A stretch of DNA of 61,846 nucleotides. Origin: Komarekiella atlantica HA4396-MV6 (GTDB lineage: Bacteria; Cyanobacteriota; Cyanobacteriia; Cyanobacteriales; Nostocaceae). The DNA lies in contig JAHHHK010000043.1 of NCBI GenBank assembly GCA_019359395.1, positions 1 through 61,846 of the forward strand, in the 5' to 3' direction. Of the stretch, positions 44,276-54,614 are shown one piece after another (positions within the stretch are counted from its first letter, which is position 1; each line of letters begins with the position of its first letter). Position numbers and translations under genes: made by a program. The notes beneath the pieces are model-generated. The model had not been told where the DNA came from and searched no databases. It saw only the letters and a program-made list of their open reading frames with translations.

Positions 44276-44842
44276 TTATTTATTTTGAGCTTCATCAGTA
44301 CCAGTGTAACCAGTTGCTACCCAAAGTATGGCTCTAACTCCATCGCGGATAGATTTCTCAATTGGTTCAGGCGATTTTTCTGAAGGAACTGGCACTGGTT
44401 TTAACTCAATACCTCGACTACCCAAAATAATCTCGCCGATGACACAAGCCCGGCGCATATGAAAGTCTGAAGTAATCAAATAAACGCTGTTGATACCACG
44501 AGCTTGCAAATCATCTACCAACGTAGTAAAATTGGTCACTGTATCCACAGCTTGATAATCCAAGTGTAAACGTTTGGGATCAATGCCAGCTTTAGTAAAC
44601 ACTCGTTGAGTAGATTTAGGTGGGCTACCTCCAGTGATCCAAATTGGTATATTTGGATGCTTGCGAGCAAATTGGGCTGTAAACTTCTCTCGCTCTAAGC
44701 GCCTCGTCGAACCACCCAATACTAAAACTGCTTGTGGCTGTACAAATTGGTTTTGTACTTCTTTGTATCCCCACCACATTGCAAGCGGTAAGACAAGAGC
44801 CATAAATCTAAAAGTTTTACCTGTAAACAATAGCTTATTCAA
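44276..44842 (-). CDS. YdcF/DUF218-family protein
   Basis: A 188-residue protein with an N-terminal helix (about 9-25, FRFMALVLPLAMWWGY) and a DUF218 domain: AVLVLGGSTRRLEREKF, then IPIWITGGSPP and NSVYLITSDFHMRRA. ElyC/SanA relatives influence envelope biogenesis. The active role is unknown. It lies just left of the integrated element and has a normal length for short family members. Confidence 0.82.
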   Translation of the reverse strand: MNKLLFTGKTFRFMALVLPLAMWWGYKEVQNQFVQPQAVLVLGGSTRRLEREKFTAQFARKHPNIPIWITGGSPPKSTQRVFTKAGIDPKRLHLDYQAVDTVTNFTTLVDDLQARGINSVYLITSDFHMRRACVIGEIILGSRGIELKPVPVPSEKSPEPIEKSIRDGVRAILWVATGYTGTDEAQNK

Positions 44843-45071
44843 GGCTCGATAACCTAGTTTACTGAGTCCATAATTTTCTCTAATTAGAAGAAAAACAATT
44901 GTCGAGTAGCAGACTACTCAAAAATATACCCGAATCCAAATTGGGGTGATCGTGTTACAGCGCGATTAAGCGTGCTTGAAGTTTTTCCTCTAATTGATGG
45001 ATTATCCTAACCTTTATCGGACAATCCAGCAAAAGATATGCAACCACTTGATATATTTAGTTGTTTCAACG

Positions 45072-45119
45072 ACGGGACTGGTGCGGCTCGAACGCACGAT
45101 CTAGCGCTTTAGGAGGCGC
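45072..45119. repeat. attachment-site copy: 3' half of tRNA-Arg(CCU)
   Basis: Matches 48273-48319 over 47-48 bases with one substitution (45100) and one extra T (near 45110). It is the tRNA-Arg 3' half from the anticodon loop to the discriminator. It marks the far end of the integrated element. Confidence 0.9.
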
Positions 45120-45178
45120 AAGTCATTAACGTCTAAATAATTACTATTAAAGGATTATGTCATTAAAAGCTTAACTGT

Positions 45179-45326
45179 AATATTCATTTCATATTCATTT
45201 GACCAGAAAACAAGAGTATTGCCTATATTAACTACTATTGGCTGCTAGCAAAAGCTGTATCAAAAATTACTGAAAACTATCGTTGTCCAATAACTATCAT
45301 ATTCATATCGTATTCATTCCGTATTC
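45179..45326 (+). promoter_or_regulatory. Left-end iterons of the element (CATATTCATT-type)
   Basis: Short reiterations TATTCATTTCATATTCATTT (45181-45200) and CATATTCATATCGTATTCAT (45299-45318) lie 60 and 180 bp inside the left end. Similar copies occur near the right end (48137-48158). They resemble arm-type recombinase binding sites; this is inference. Confidence 0.45.
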
Positions 45327-45391
45327 TTACTTCTTCTGACATTAATAGTACAAATCTACTAGCAATGGCGATCGCCGTTTTACCATAGCTG

Positions 45392-45652
45392 TTACAAAAT
45401 CGTGGCACTGTTACAGCTACATGCTGATTCCCTGGATAACGCTCCTAGCGCTTCTACTTGAGCAAAAGTAGGAGACTTCAAACCCTTGTTATCCTCTACT
45501 TGCTTGCAAGCGATAGTCGGGAAAGTTAGAAGTGCATTGATGAAGGATGCTTTATTTGCTGGATTACCTACTGGTTGAATGCCGTACTGAGTCAGGCATA
45601 AATCCCTGAGAGACTTGAGAGACTTCAGCTCTAATTCGGTTCTGGTGAACAT
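45392..45652 (-). CDS. Small SAP-motif-like protein
   Basis: I use the ATG at 45652 (MFTRTELELK, 86 residues); a longer reading of 112 residues starts at 45730. LKSLRDLCLTQYGIQPVGNP followed by KASFINALLTFP has the helix-loop-helix look of a SAP motif, which binds DNA or RNA in other proteins. Proteins with this short motif are common in Nostoc-type genomes. Function is unknown; it is the leftmost gene of the element. Confidence 0.5.
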   Translation of the reverse strand: MFTRTELELKSLKSLRDLCLTQYGIQPVGNPANKASFINALLTFPTIACKQVEDNKGLKSPTFAQVEALGALSRESACSCNSATIL

Positions 45653-45777
45653 AAAATGATAGTGTTCATTTCTAAAAGTGGACAATTGGTGGTTATGAAG
45701 TTTCCAGCTAAGTAACCACCAATTAATCATTATTCAATATGTATATCAATTAATCCAGCTTTATTAAGTAACGTAAC

Positions 45778-45972
45778 GTGCCTGAAGATAATCGCGGGAA
45801 CCCAGACATCAAAAAACATGGATTCAAAACCGATAGGGACAAACCATTGACTGAATATATACATTTGCGTGTCACAAAAGAAATGAAAGAAGAAATCAAG
45901 AATAAGGATAATCCTCCTGAATTCTGTAGAGAAGCTATACAGGAGAAGTTAGACAAGGATAGAGAGAAATGA
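45778..45972 (+). CDS. Small charged protein, possible ribbon-helix-helix regulator
   Basis: A 64-residue, Lys/Glu-rich protein starting at GTG. The segment PLTEYIHLRVTKEMKEEIKN then NPPEFCREAIQEKLDK follows a strand-helix-helix plan as in CopG-like regulators of plasmids. No strong SD is visible, so the start is uncertain. A perfect 18-bp hairpin follows it at 46022-46072. Confidence 0.55.
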   Translation: MPEDNRGNPDIKKHGFKTDRDKPLTEYIHLRVTKEMKEEIKNKDNPPEFCREAIQEKLDKDREK

Positions 45973-46021
45973 TTTTATCCCTGTTTTTCTGAACAGTGTT
46001 TTTGTTTATTCAAGAATATTA

Positions 46022-46072
46022 AAAATAATATACCTGTAATTACGAGTTACTTTTTTACAGGTATATTATTTT
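46022..46072. terminator. Perfect 18-bp inverted repeat in the element
   Basis: Arms AAAATAATATACCTGTAA (46022-46039) and TTACAGGTATATTATTTT (46055-46072) with a 15-nt loop. It lies 50 bp after the small regulator-like gene and could be its terminator. Confidence 0.7.
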
Positions 46073-46155
46073 GGTGTTCAACCATCCATCAAATATCATG
46101 TTACAATAAGAAGTCTTCATCCACAGGTTGAGATATCACATGTCTCAACTAGTAA

Positions 46156-46404
46156 GCAAAGATATATTATTTATTACCGCTTATCCCCGCACGTTTCTGG
46201 GGAAAACTCAATATAGGTGATATAGCTGTTGCTTCTGTGCTGGCATTCATCGCGGGAGGGATACGCCTCTACATCACGCCTGAACATATATACAAGCCAA
46301 AAGAAGGTGTATGGAAATACACCGAGCTTTATGCATTTATAAAAGAAAACGAGCCTTTCTTCAAGTCCGTCATGCCATCATTCAACAGGACTACGATACA
46401 GTAG
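46156..46404 (+). pseudogene. Unrecognised 82-residue open frame fragment
   Basis: An open frame without a Met start, reading PARFWGKLNIGDIAVASVLA and FIAGGIRLYITPEHIYKP and ending at TAG 13 bp before the KfrA-like pseudogene. No family recognised. It may be the 3' part of a broken gene. Confidence 0.35.
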
Positions 46405-46417
46405 GAGATTTGGATAA

Positions 46418-46879
46418 ATGGTAAGCAACGAAATAGCCACAAAAGAAAGGTTTGCGCTGCTGCTGATAAGTTATTTGCTCAAGGAGTAATAGTTACCCAA
46501 GAAAAGATTAGAAAGGAAGTAAATGGCGGTTAATACAGTACTATCGGCAAGTATCTCAAGGAGTGGAAGGAGCGAGAAGATAATGATACTCCAGCAAAAA
46601 ATTATCCTATGCCGGACGGAGTAAAAAAAAGTATGAGGAATGAATCAGACACACTGGAATACTTTCTGTGCAAAATATGAAGCGATAACTGACAATGAAA
46701 AAATTGCTGAGTTAGAAAAAGAAAATGAAACACTTCGAGAGAAACTGGAGATAGCACGACAGGATTCTATCCGATTATAACAATCAGAAAAAATTAGAAA
46801 TGAATTTGTACTTCAACAAAGAAAAGACGCTATTGAGATAGAAAGATTAAAGGAAATCATCGACAACATAGCTTATTAA
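46418..46879 (+). pseudogene. Broken KfrA-like plasmid DNA-binding gene
   Basis: Pieces of a KfrA-type protein: the N-terminal DNA-binding part (CAAADKLFAQGVIVTQEKIR, then YSTIGKYLKEWKERE) and a coiled-coil tail (IAELEKENETLREKLEIARQ, then IERLKEIIDNIAY). A frameshift lies between MVSNEIATKERF and the AAADKLF frame, a TAA interrupts NGG-YSTIGKY, and another TAA ends the coiled coil at about 46780. KfrA helps plasmid partition and stability, so this points to a plasmid-derived element. Confidence 0.75.
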
Positions 46880-46910
46880 TCAATTTCCACCATTATGCCA
46901 GAAGAATTGG

Positions 46911-48104
46911 TCAAAATTCAGGAACAAATAAATCTCTTTTATTGCCTGCATAGTGTTTATAAATAATCTCAGGAGAATTGCCAACTAATCGGGCGACATC
47001 CTTAACGTCTAATCCGTTTTCTAACGCCAAAGTAACGAAAGTGTGCCTAGTTTGATAAGGTTTCCGATACCCAATTCCTAATCCATCTAATACTATCTTC
47101 CAAGTTCGTTTTCTAAAGTTATCGGTATCAATGTAAGTCTTGTCTTGAGGACTAGGGAACAAAATATTGTTAGTGTTTTTGCCCTCACATACTCTTTCAA
47201 GTAAATGTTTCAACTTTGGGTTAACCGGAAATCTTCTCTTTTCCTGAGTTTTCAAGCCTGCTTTCTTAGCAAGTCCTTTATCGGTCAAGACAACTGCACA
47301 ATCAAAATATATATATCTAAAATCATCGGATATCTTGTTTCTTTCTAACGCAATAGCCTCCGAGGGTCTACAACCAGTTAGAAAAAGAAGTTCCACATAA
47401 TCAGCATAAAAAGAATGCTTGATTTTAGAATATTTGGAGCAAAATTTATTATCTCTAAACGCTTGAATTATTAAGTCTTTTTCTTCCACACTAAATGGGT
47501 TTATATCGCTATCATCATTTTTATGAGACTTTGGAATCGTGATTTTACTAGACATTCCTAAAAAAGTATTATTAGCAATAATTTTTGAATCAATTGCCCA
47601 ATTACAACAAGCGCTTAAATGAACAACAAACCTTTTACCTGACTCTAGAGGGATGTTGTTTATAATCCAATCCCTAATCTCAATTGATTTTTCTAAGTCG
47701 TGAGTAGGTAGTCTTAAGACATAGTTACTAAAAACTCTATACTGAAATCTCATCGTACTAGGTGACGAAATACTCCTTTTGTACTCTATAAATCTTGTTC
47801 ACACTTCCTGGAGGTTGACGGGGTATTCTGAGTTTTTTGTTTCTACTAGTCGAAATGACTCAGGACGATATTTGTTTAATGTATGGTCAAAAGTTCCGGG
47901 GACAAGAACATTAACCTGGATATCTTTTTCTATCTCTTTAGCTTTAGCCTCAGCTATTTGATGGTTTCCAGGTGTGTCATCTAGTCCTAGTGTTAAAAAT
48001 TTTTGTTGCCCACCAAATAACTGTCTAGGTAAGCGTAGCCGTAAACGACCCTGAAAACTCTGAACTGTAACGGAACCCTTGGTGTTGTATTTTCCTGACT
48101 GCAT
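46911..48104 (-). pseudogene. Tyrosine recombinase (tRNA integrase) interrupted by one in-frame TGA
   Basis: Both halves are in the same frame and joined by a single TGA at 47799-47801. The N-terminal half (from MQSGKYNTKG at 48104) has an arm-binding-type domain (SFQGRLRLRLPRQLFGGQQK and FLTLGLDD). The C-terminal half has a SAM-like domain and a catalytic domain with Arg in TGCRPSEAIAL, YQTRHTFVTLALENG and the nucleophile Tyr in IIYKHYAG. The segment around the stop reads VNLQEV-stop-TRFIEYKRS, where Trp fits well. It should cut at the tRNA site. The stop makes it probably inactive unless read through. Confidence 0.85.
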
Positions 48105-48136
48105 GATGAATATGAATGACTCTAGGTCTAACATCT

Positions 48137-48158
48137 CATATTCATTCCATATTCATTT
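48137..48158 (+). promoter_or_regulatory. Right-end iterons of the element (CATATTCATT-type)
   Basis: Two CATATTCATT-like copies (CATATTCATTCCATATTCAT at 48137-48156) lie between the integrase start and the tRNA. They match those near the left end. Confidence 0.45.
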
Positions 48159-48272
48159 ACGGTTATCCAATAAGTTCTAAACAGTACTTCAGTGCTATGT
48201 TTCAGCTATTGAGACAAAATAATAAATCCCCGAAACCTATTGAGAACAGGGATTTCGGGGATTTATTACCAA

Positions 48273-48319
48273 ACGGGACTGGTGCGGCTCGAACGCACGA
48301 CCTAGCGCTTAGGAGGCGC
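48273..48319. repeat. attachment-site copy inside tRNA-Arg(CCU)
   Basis: Matches 45072-45119. It is the 3' half of the intact tRNA-Arg gene and marks the near end of the element. Confidence 0.9.
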
Positions 48320-48347
48320 TCGCTCTATCCATCTGAGCTACAGCCCC
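48274..48347 (-). tRNA. tRNA-Arg (CCU)
   Basis: On the minus strand: acceptor GGGGCTG pairs with CAGTCCC, anticodon stem AGCGC/GCGCT around loop CTCCTAA gives CCT, T arm GTGCGTTCGAGCCGCAC, discriminator G. 74 nt. Its 3' half serves as the integration site of the neighbouring element. Confidence 0.95.
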
Positions 48348-48380
48348 AACTACGAAGCATATACAATGATAGCAATAGTT

Positions 48381-50112
<1,732 letters not shown>

Positions 50113-50503
50113 AACACTTCAGGTGGCGACACCAGAGCTTGAATAACATTCGATTAGTAGCTGGGAATACCAAGTAAAGTTTTATTTGCTGCTTATTTCT
50201 TAGTATTCCTAAAATATGCCTATTGGTGCTGTTTGTTCTGGTATTTCCCATTGGTTTTCTGGATACAGTGTCAGATGCACAGACCGCAATCTACTCAACT
50301 TTGCGTATCTTCTTACTTGCCTACCTCAACTATATTAGGGGGTCAGACCCCCTAATACTAGCTGCATGCTTCAAGAAGTCAGGTATCTGGAGAAAGCGCT
50401 TTTGTATCTAAATCTCATTAGATCTCCGTATATGCTGAGACTAATGTTAAATTTACTTAAAGTCTAATTTTTGCTAAAGTAATTGTATAAAATCCACGAA
50501 ATA
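50113..50503. other. Spacer, 391 bp
   Basis: Region between the DnaJ-TPR gene and the kinase. It contains a reading frame (50223-50411) without good coding signs. No RNA recognised. Probably promoter for the kinase region. Confidence 0.4.
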
Positions 50504-50647
50504 ATGCTTACAAAAGTATCAAATAAAACCATTAAAAGGCTGACCATAGAACTACTAGAAGCAAATACGAAGCTGGAGGAACTGCTGCCTCAAATCTCAG
50601 TAAACCAAATGGCAGACAATTCGTACGTACCTTCAACTAAACTCTGA
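50504..50647 (+). CDS. Possible 47-residue small protein
   Basis: A short ORF of 47 codons (MLTKVSNKTIKRLTIELLEA, then NTKLEELLPQISVNQMADNS) with a plausible helical pattern, upstream of the kinase. No family was recognised and no strong SD was seen. It could be a spurious frame. Confidence 0.3.
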   Translation: MLTKVSNKTIKRLTIELLEANTKLEELLPQISVNQMADNSYVPSTKL

Positions 50648-50681
50648 TTGGTCAGTAATTTAGCAGGTTAAGATCCGCCAT

Positions 50682-50909
50682 ATGCGTCAGTACCCTCTCC
50701 TCAGAAAAAAACTTCGGAATCGCTACGAGACTGTCACAATGTTGGGGAGCGGAAAATCTGGCAATACCTACTTGTTATCAGGTGGGACACGTAACATGCA
50801 TAAGCACTCTGTCCTCAGAAAAAAACTTCGGAACCGCTTTGAAATTGTTACATTGTTGGGGAGAGGAGGCTCTGGTGATACCTATTTAGCTGTTGATTTA
50901 GATTTACCA
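50682..50909 (+). repeat. Tandem 114-bp duplication at the kinase start
   Basis: 50682-50795 and 50796-50909 encode near-identical 38-residue segments. The exact matches include CTCAGAAAAAAACTTCGGAA. A recent duplication that keeps the frame. Confidence 0.85.
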
Positions 50910-51884
50910 GGGAAACCTCATTGTGTCGTCAAACATTTCCATCCCAAAGATCCCAATCCTGCTGTTGTGCCGATTGCCAAAAGCCTCTTTGCTCGCGAGG
51001 CAGAAGTTTTGTATCAATTAGGCAACAACCACGACCAAGTACCGAGACTATTTGCCCATTTTGATGAAGATGGAGATTTCTATCTAGTTCAAGAATTCAT
51101 TGGTGGTCATGACTTGACTCAAGAAATCTTACCAGGTCAGCCACTTAGTGAGAATACAGTCTTTAATTTATTGAAAGACATCTTGGAAGTTTTAGTCTTT
51201 GTCCATCAAAACAATATCATTCATCGGGATATTAAGCCTCAAAATCTAATGCGGCGATACTCTGATCAAAAAATTGTGCTGATTGACTTTGGAAGTATCA
51301 AGAGAATCGGTGCTCTGGGAGCCGGACTAACAATTGCTGTAGGTACTCCTGGCTATATGCCAAGCGAACAGGCTAAAGGAAAACCAAAGCTTTGCAGTGA
51401 TATCTATGCAATAGGCATGATTGGCATTCAAGCTTTGACAGGTTTAATGCCTAACCAATTACAAGAAGATCCTAATACTGGAGAGGTCATTTGGCGCAAC
51501 AAAGCACGGGTAAGCGATGCTTTTGCAGATGTTTTAGACACTATGGTTCGTGAACGCTATAGCCAGCGTTACCAATCTGCGGCAGAAGCTTTGCAAGCAC
51601 TAATTTCTGCGATGGAATTACCACCCTCGTCACAATCTACTAGCAAAGATGAAAACGCTGATGATAATTATTTACTAACTTATAGAAACTTTATTTTGTT
51701 GTTAGGAATGGGTCTTGGCACTATCACTAGTCTAGTTGTAATAGTTTTAATCTATACATTTATGCAAACTAGTACATCGCCTCCAAACCAACCTCCTCAA
51801 TTCAAAAATTTTATAGAAAAATCTAGTAAATCATCGTTTGCTCAAGTGGATGACCGAGTAGCTAAATCATCAACTACGCCATAA
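50682..51884 (+). CDS. Serine/threonine protein kinase with duplicated glycine-rich loop
   Basis: A 400-residue Hanks-type kinase. The catalytic domain (about 47-320) has GRGGSGDTY, VVKHF (Lys of subdomain II), IHRDIKPQNLM and VLIDFGSIK plus a Thr-rich activation segment; a C-terminal helix (about 335-358) anchors it in the membrane. The first 38 residues duplicate the start (LRKKLRNRYETVTMLGSGKS against LRKKLRNRFEIVTLLGRGGS), encoded by a 114-bp tandem duplication. A start at the second Met (50796) would give a normal kinase. It is upstream of a PstS-like gene (171 bp), suggesting a sensing unit. Confidence 0.9.
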   Translation: MRQYPLLRKKLRNRYETVTMLGSGKSGNTYLLSGGTRNMHKHSVLRKKLRNRFEIVTLLGRGGSGDTYLAVDLDLPGKPHCVVKHFHPKDPNPAVVPIAKSLFAREAEVLYQLGNNHDQVPRLFAHFDEDGDFYLVQEFIGGHDLTQEILPGQPLSENTVFNLLKDILEVLVFVHQNNIIHRDIKPQNLMRRYSDQKIVLIDFGSIKRIGALGAGLTIAVGTPGYMPSEQAKGKPKLCSDIYAIGMIGIQALTGLMPNQLQEDPNTGEVIWRNKARVSDAFADVLDTMVRERYSQRYQSAAEALQALISAMELPPSSQSTSKDENADDNYLLTYRNFILLLGMGLGTITSLVVIVLIYTFMQTSTSPPNQPPQFKNFIEKSSKSSFAQVDDRVAKSSTTP

Positions 51885-52055
51885 GTCTGCAAAAGTAATT
51901 GCACTGAGACAACTACCAAGAAATAAATTAAATATCACCATATTAAAAAGAGTTAAAGAACTGCTAAATATCGTCAACAGGCTTTTATAGATATACTTTG
52001 AATCTGAATACCCAGAGATTCCTGTAGGATAAATAAATAAAACAAAATTAATGAA

Positions 52056-53126
52056 ATGGACAACACAAATCAAAGAAAATCTTTAATTAACGGAGAAATT
52101 GCCCTATTTCTTAAAGGTTTGATTATTGGCAAAGTGCTAACACTTTTGGTTATTGGCGGGCTACTTTGGTGGTTACTGAAGCCGAACTTATTGACTCGTA
52201 GCGGTGCTCAATCTTCGAGTCAAAGTTTAACTACTGCCTCTGGTAATACATCTACCTTTAAAACAGTTGCAAATGTGCCAACCAACTCATTTAACTATGG
52301 TGGTAGTACAGCATGGGCGCCTATCCGCCAGTTGGTAGATTCTCAGATTCAGAGCGATCGCCCTGAACTACAATTACGCTATGTACAGCCTGTCAATGGT
52401 AGCCCTGGTTCTAGCTCAGGTATTCGCATGTTACTAAACGGGCAACTGGACTTTGCTCAGTCTTCCCGTCCCCTTACAGATGAAGAGCGAGCCGCTGCCA
52501 AACAGCTGGGTTTTACACTTGAGCAACGCCAAGTTGGCATAGATGGCATAGCCGTAATTGTTAATCCATCGCTCAACGTGCCGGGTTTAACTATTGACCA
52601 GTTACAGCAGATTTATCTGGGTCAAATTACTAACTGGCAACAAGTAGGCGGGCCAAATATACCCATCACACCTTTTTCTCAAAAACCGGAGGACGTAGAC
52701 ACAGCAATATTCTCTAACGGTGATTTAAAAGGACAAGCCGTTAATCCCAATGTTAAGTATGTCTACTCTACTACAGAGGCAGTGCGGCAACTCAGTAAAA
52801 CCCCTGGTGGTGTGTATTACGGTTCTGCTCGTGCGGTAGTACCTCAATGTAGTGTAAAGCCTCTGCCAGTGGGTCGTACTTCTACTCAGCTGATTTCCCC
52901 CTACCGCGAACCCTTAATCTCACCTGAACAGTGTCCACGTCAGCGTAACCAGGTAAATACCGAAGCCATCAAAAATGGCAGCTATCCAATTACTGCCAAA
53001 TTGTTTGTGATTATTAAGCAGAACCAAGGTCGAGAACAGCAGGTTGGTGAAGCCTATGCCAATCTTTTATTAACCAACCAGGGACAAACAGCAATTAAGC
53101 AGGCAGGTTTTGTGGGGGTTCGCTAG
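52056..53126 (+). CDS. PstS-like phosphate-binding-family protein with N-terminal membrane anchor
   Basis: A 356-residue protein with a hydrophobic helix (about 21-45), a Ser/Thr-rich linker and a type II periplasmic-binding-protein domain (about 75-350): the FNYGGSTAWAPIRQLVDSQI motif with Ser-Thr contacts, SGIRMLLNGQLDFAQSSRPL and IYLGQITNWQQVGGPNIPIT. It resembles PstS, but cyanobacterial anchored relatives may sense rather than transport; no pstABC genes are here. Located just downstream of the kinase gene, it may be the ligand-binding part of a kinase-coupled pathway. This is inference from neighbours. Confidence 0.8.
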   Translation: MDNTNQRKSLINGEIALFLKGLIIGKVLTLLVIGGLLWWLLKPNLLTRSGAQSSSQSLTTASGNTSTFKTVANVPTNSFNYGGSTAWAPIRQLVDSQIQSDRPELQLRYVQPVNGSPGSSSGIRMLLNGQLDFAQSSRPLTDEERAAAKQLGFTLEQRQVGIDGIAVIVNPSLNVPGLTIDQLQQIYLGQITNWQQVGGPNIPITPFSQKPEDVDTAIFSNGDLKGQAVNPNVKYVYSTTEAVRQLSKTPGGVYYGSARAVVPQCSVKPLPVGRTSTQLISPYREPLISPEQCPRQRNQVNTEAIKNGSYPITAKLFVIIKQNQGREQQVGEAYANLLLTNQGQTAIKQAGFVGVR

Positions 53127-53153
53127 GAGATTTGGGAGATAGTTTAATGAGAT

Positions 53154-54269
53154 TTATAGACTTCGCCAAATATTTATCCTTTGGTCAAAGCCACCGCTGG
53201 CAAGTGTTCGACCATCAGGACTAAAAGCGATCGCACTTACCCAGTCTGTATGTCCATTAAGTGTCGTTTTTAACTCACCTGTAGTCAGATTCCATAATTT
53301 AATCCCATCTCTGCCAGCACTGGCAAGGGTTTGTCCATCGGGGTGAATAGCAACAGCATTCACCCAGTTGTTATGTCCTGTGAGGCTACGGACTAGTTTA
53401 CCACTGTTAATATTCCAAAGTTTAATCGTGCGATCGCGGCTAGCACTAACTAATTGCCCATCTCTTGTAAACACTACAGCGTTAACAGCATTAGAATGAG
53501 CCACAAATCCACGAATTAATTTCCCAGTACTCAAGTTCCATAGCTTAATTACACCTTTGTTGTCACCACTAGCTAAGGTCTGTCCATCAGGACTAATAGT
53601 TAAGGTATAAATCAAGTTATCAAAGCGTACTATAGTACCTAATGGGCGCTGCTGTAGCAAATCCCACATGCGAATTCCATCTAAAGCGCCACTGATCAGC
53701 ACTTTACTATCAGGAGACACTGCTAAAGATAAGACATTACTAGTATGTCCGACAAAAGAGCGGCTAAACTTATTATTTCTTAAGTTCCAAAGGTTAATTG
53801 TGTTGTCATTACTACAGCTAGCGAGGGTTTGGCCATCTGGCGAAATCACCAAAGATTCTATAGCTGTTTGATGCGCTCTACTGATGTTACCTAATTTTTT
53901 GCCTCTTTCTGGATTCCACAGGCGAATTGCGCCCTCATTTTCTGCACCACCGCTGGCCAGAATTTTGCTATCTGGACTAAAGGCTAAGGATTTAATGGTT
54001 CCTCTATGTCCATTAAGTATGTAAAGTAGTTGAGGATTAGCAAAGCTGTTAGTAACTTGAGATGGTATTACTTCAACAGCAGCATTAGCAGTATTAATAT
54101 AAAACTCTTTCGATATCATAGCCGCAGCAACAGCTGCCATCAATGCCAAGACAATATACGGGCGAAGTACAACAAAACCGCCCCCACCTCTTCCCTCACT
54201 CCTCACTACATTTTCCTCACTTTTAGATATGGTTACACCAATCAATCTAACTGAGTTGTAAGTTAGCAC
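53154..54269 (-). CDS. WD40-repeat membrane-anchored protein
   Basis: A 371-residue protein. An N-terminal helix (about 37-55, IVLALMAAVAAAMISKEF) precedes seven WD40 repeats (about 75-370), each marked by SPDGQTLASG and IKLWN type pairs. It forms a beta-propeller scaffold, probably facing the periplasm or attached to the membrane. It converges on the PstS-like gene with only 28 bp between. WD40 and kinase proteins are often neighbours in cyanobacterial signalling; a link here is only possible. Confidence 0.88.
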   Translation of the reverse strand: MLTYNSVRLIGVTISKSEENVVRSEGRGGGGFVVLRPYIVLALMAAVAAAMISKEFYINTANAAVEVIPSQVTNSFANPQLLYILNGHRGTIKSLAFSPDSKILASGGAENEGAIRLWNPERGKKLGNISRAHQTAIESLVISPDGQTLASCSNDNTINLWNLRNNKFSRSFVGHTSNVLSLAVSPDSKVLISGALDGIRMWDLLQQRPLGTIVRFDNLIYTLTISPDGQTLASGDNKGVIKLWNLSTGKLIRGFVAHSNAVNAVVFTRDGQLVSASRDRTIKLWNINSGKLVRSLTGHNNWVNAVAIHPDGQTLASAGRDGIKLWNLTTGELKTTLNGHTDWVSAIAFSPDGRTLASGGFDQRINIWRSL

Positions 54270-54317
54270 GGGCTAAACCAGAGCTATCCGCTAACATAAT
54301 TAACTACTCAGCACTCC

Positions 54318-54614
54318 CTACAAAGGAGGTTTTTTCTTAGAAACGCTCAGCATTGGTAAAGCAGCACTAGAGGAGCGGGAAGGCAAATAGTGTTGCACTA
54401 CAGGCTCCTCTGGTATAGGACGACGCTGCTGGATACGCCACAACTTAAAGACGAGCGTTATCCCTGCTAGTCCCAAACCAAAAGCGAATAATGACCAGCT
54501 ATCATCAAATCCACCAATCAGGGCATCCACCACGCCCATCGTAATCAGTACACTGATTAGTGGTTCTTTCCGGTAGGTTGACTTTAAAAAACGAGGTAAT
54601 ACAGCATTCATCAC
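54318..54614 (-). CDS. Two-helix hypothetical protein
   Basis: A 98-residue protein with two likely helices (about 20-36, VLITMGVVDALIGGFDD, and 40-60, LFAFGLGLAGITLVFKL) and a Pro/Ser/Lys-rich C-terminal tail. No family recognised. It lies 48 bp upstream of the WD40 gene on the same strand. Confidence 0.6.
   Translation of the reverse strand: MMNAVLPRFLKSTYRKEPLISVLITMGVVDALIGGFDDSWSLFAFGLGLAGITLVFKLWRIQQRRPIPEEPVVQHYLPSRSSSAALPMLSVSKKKPPL

Larger units (their letters stand above)
45072..48273. mobile_element. Integrated element in tRNA-Arg(CCU), about 3.2 kb
   Basis: Bounded by a tRNA 3'-half repeat (45072-45119) and the intact tRNA gene (48274-48347). It contains an integrase gene next to the tRNA, an RHH-type small gene, a SAP-like small gene, a KfrA-like pseudogene and unknown sequence. 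The layout is that of a tRNA-integrated island or plasmid remnant; the interrupted integrase and pseudogene suggest it is decaying. Confidence 0.85.

Noticed and set aside
50223-50411. 62-residue plus-strand frame
   Set aside because: No coding signs, no SD and a repeat-like palindrome AGGGGGTCAGACCCCCT inside it.
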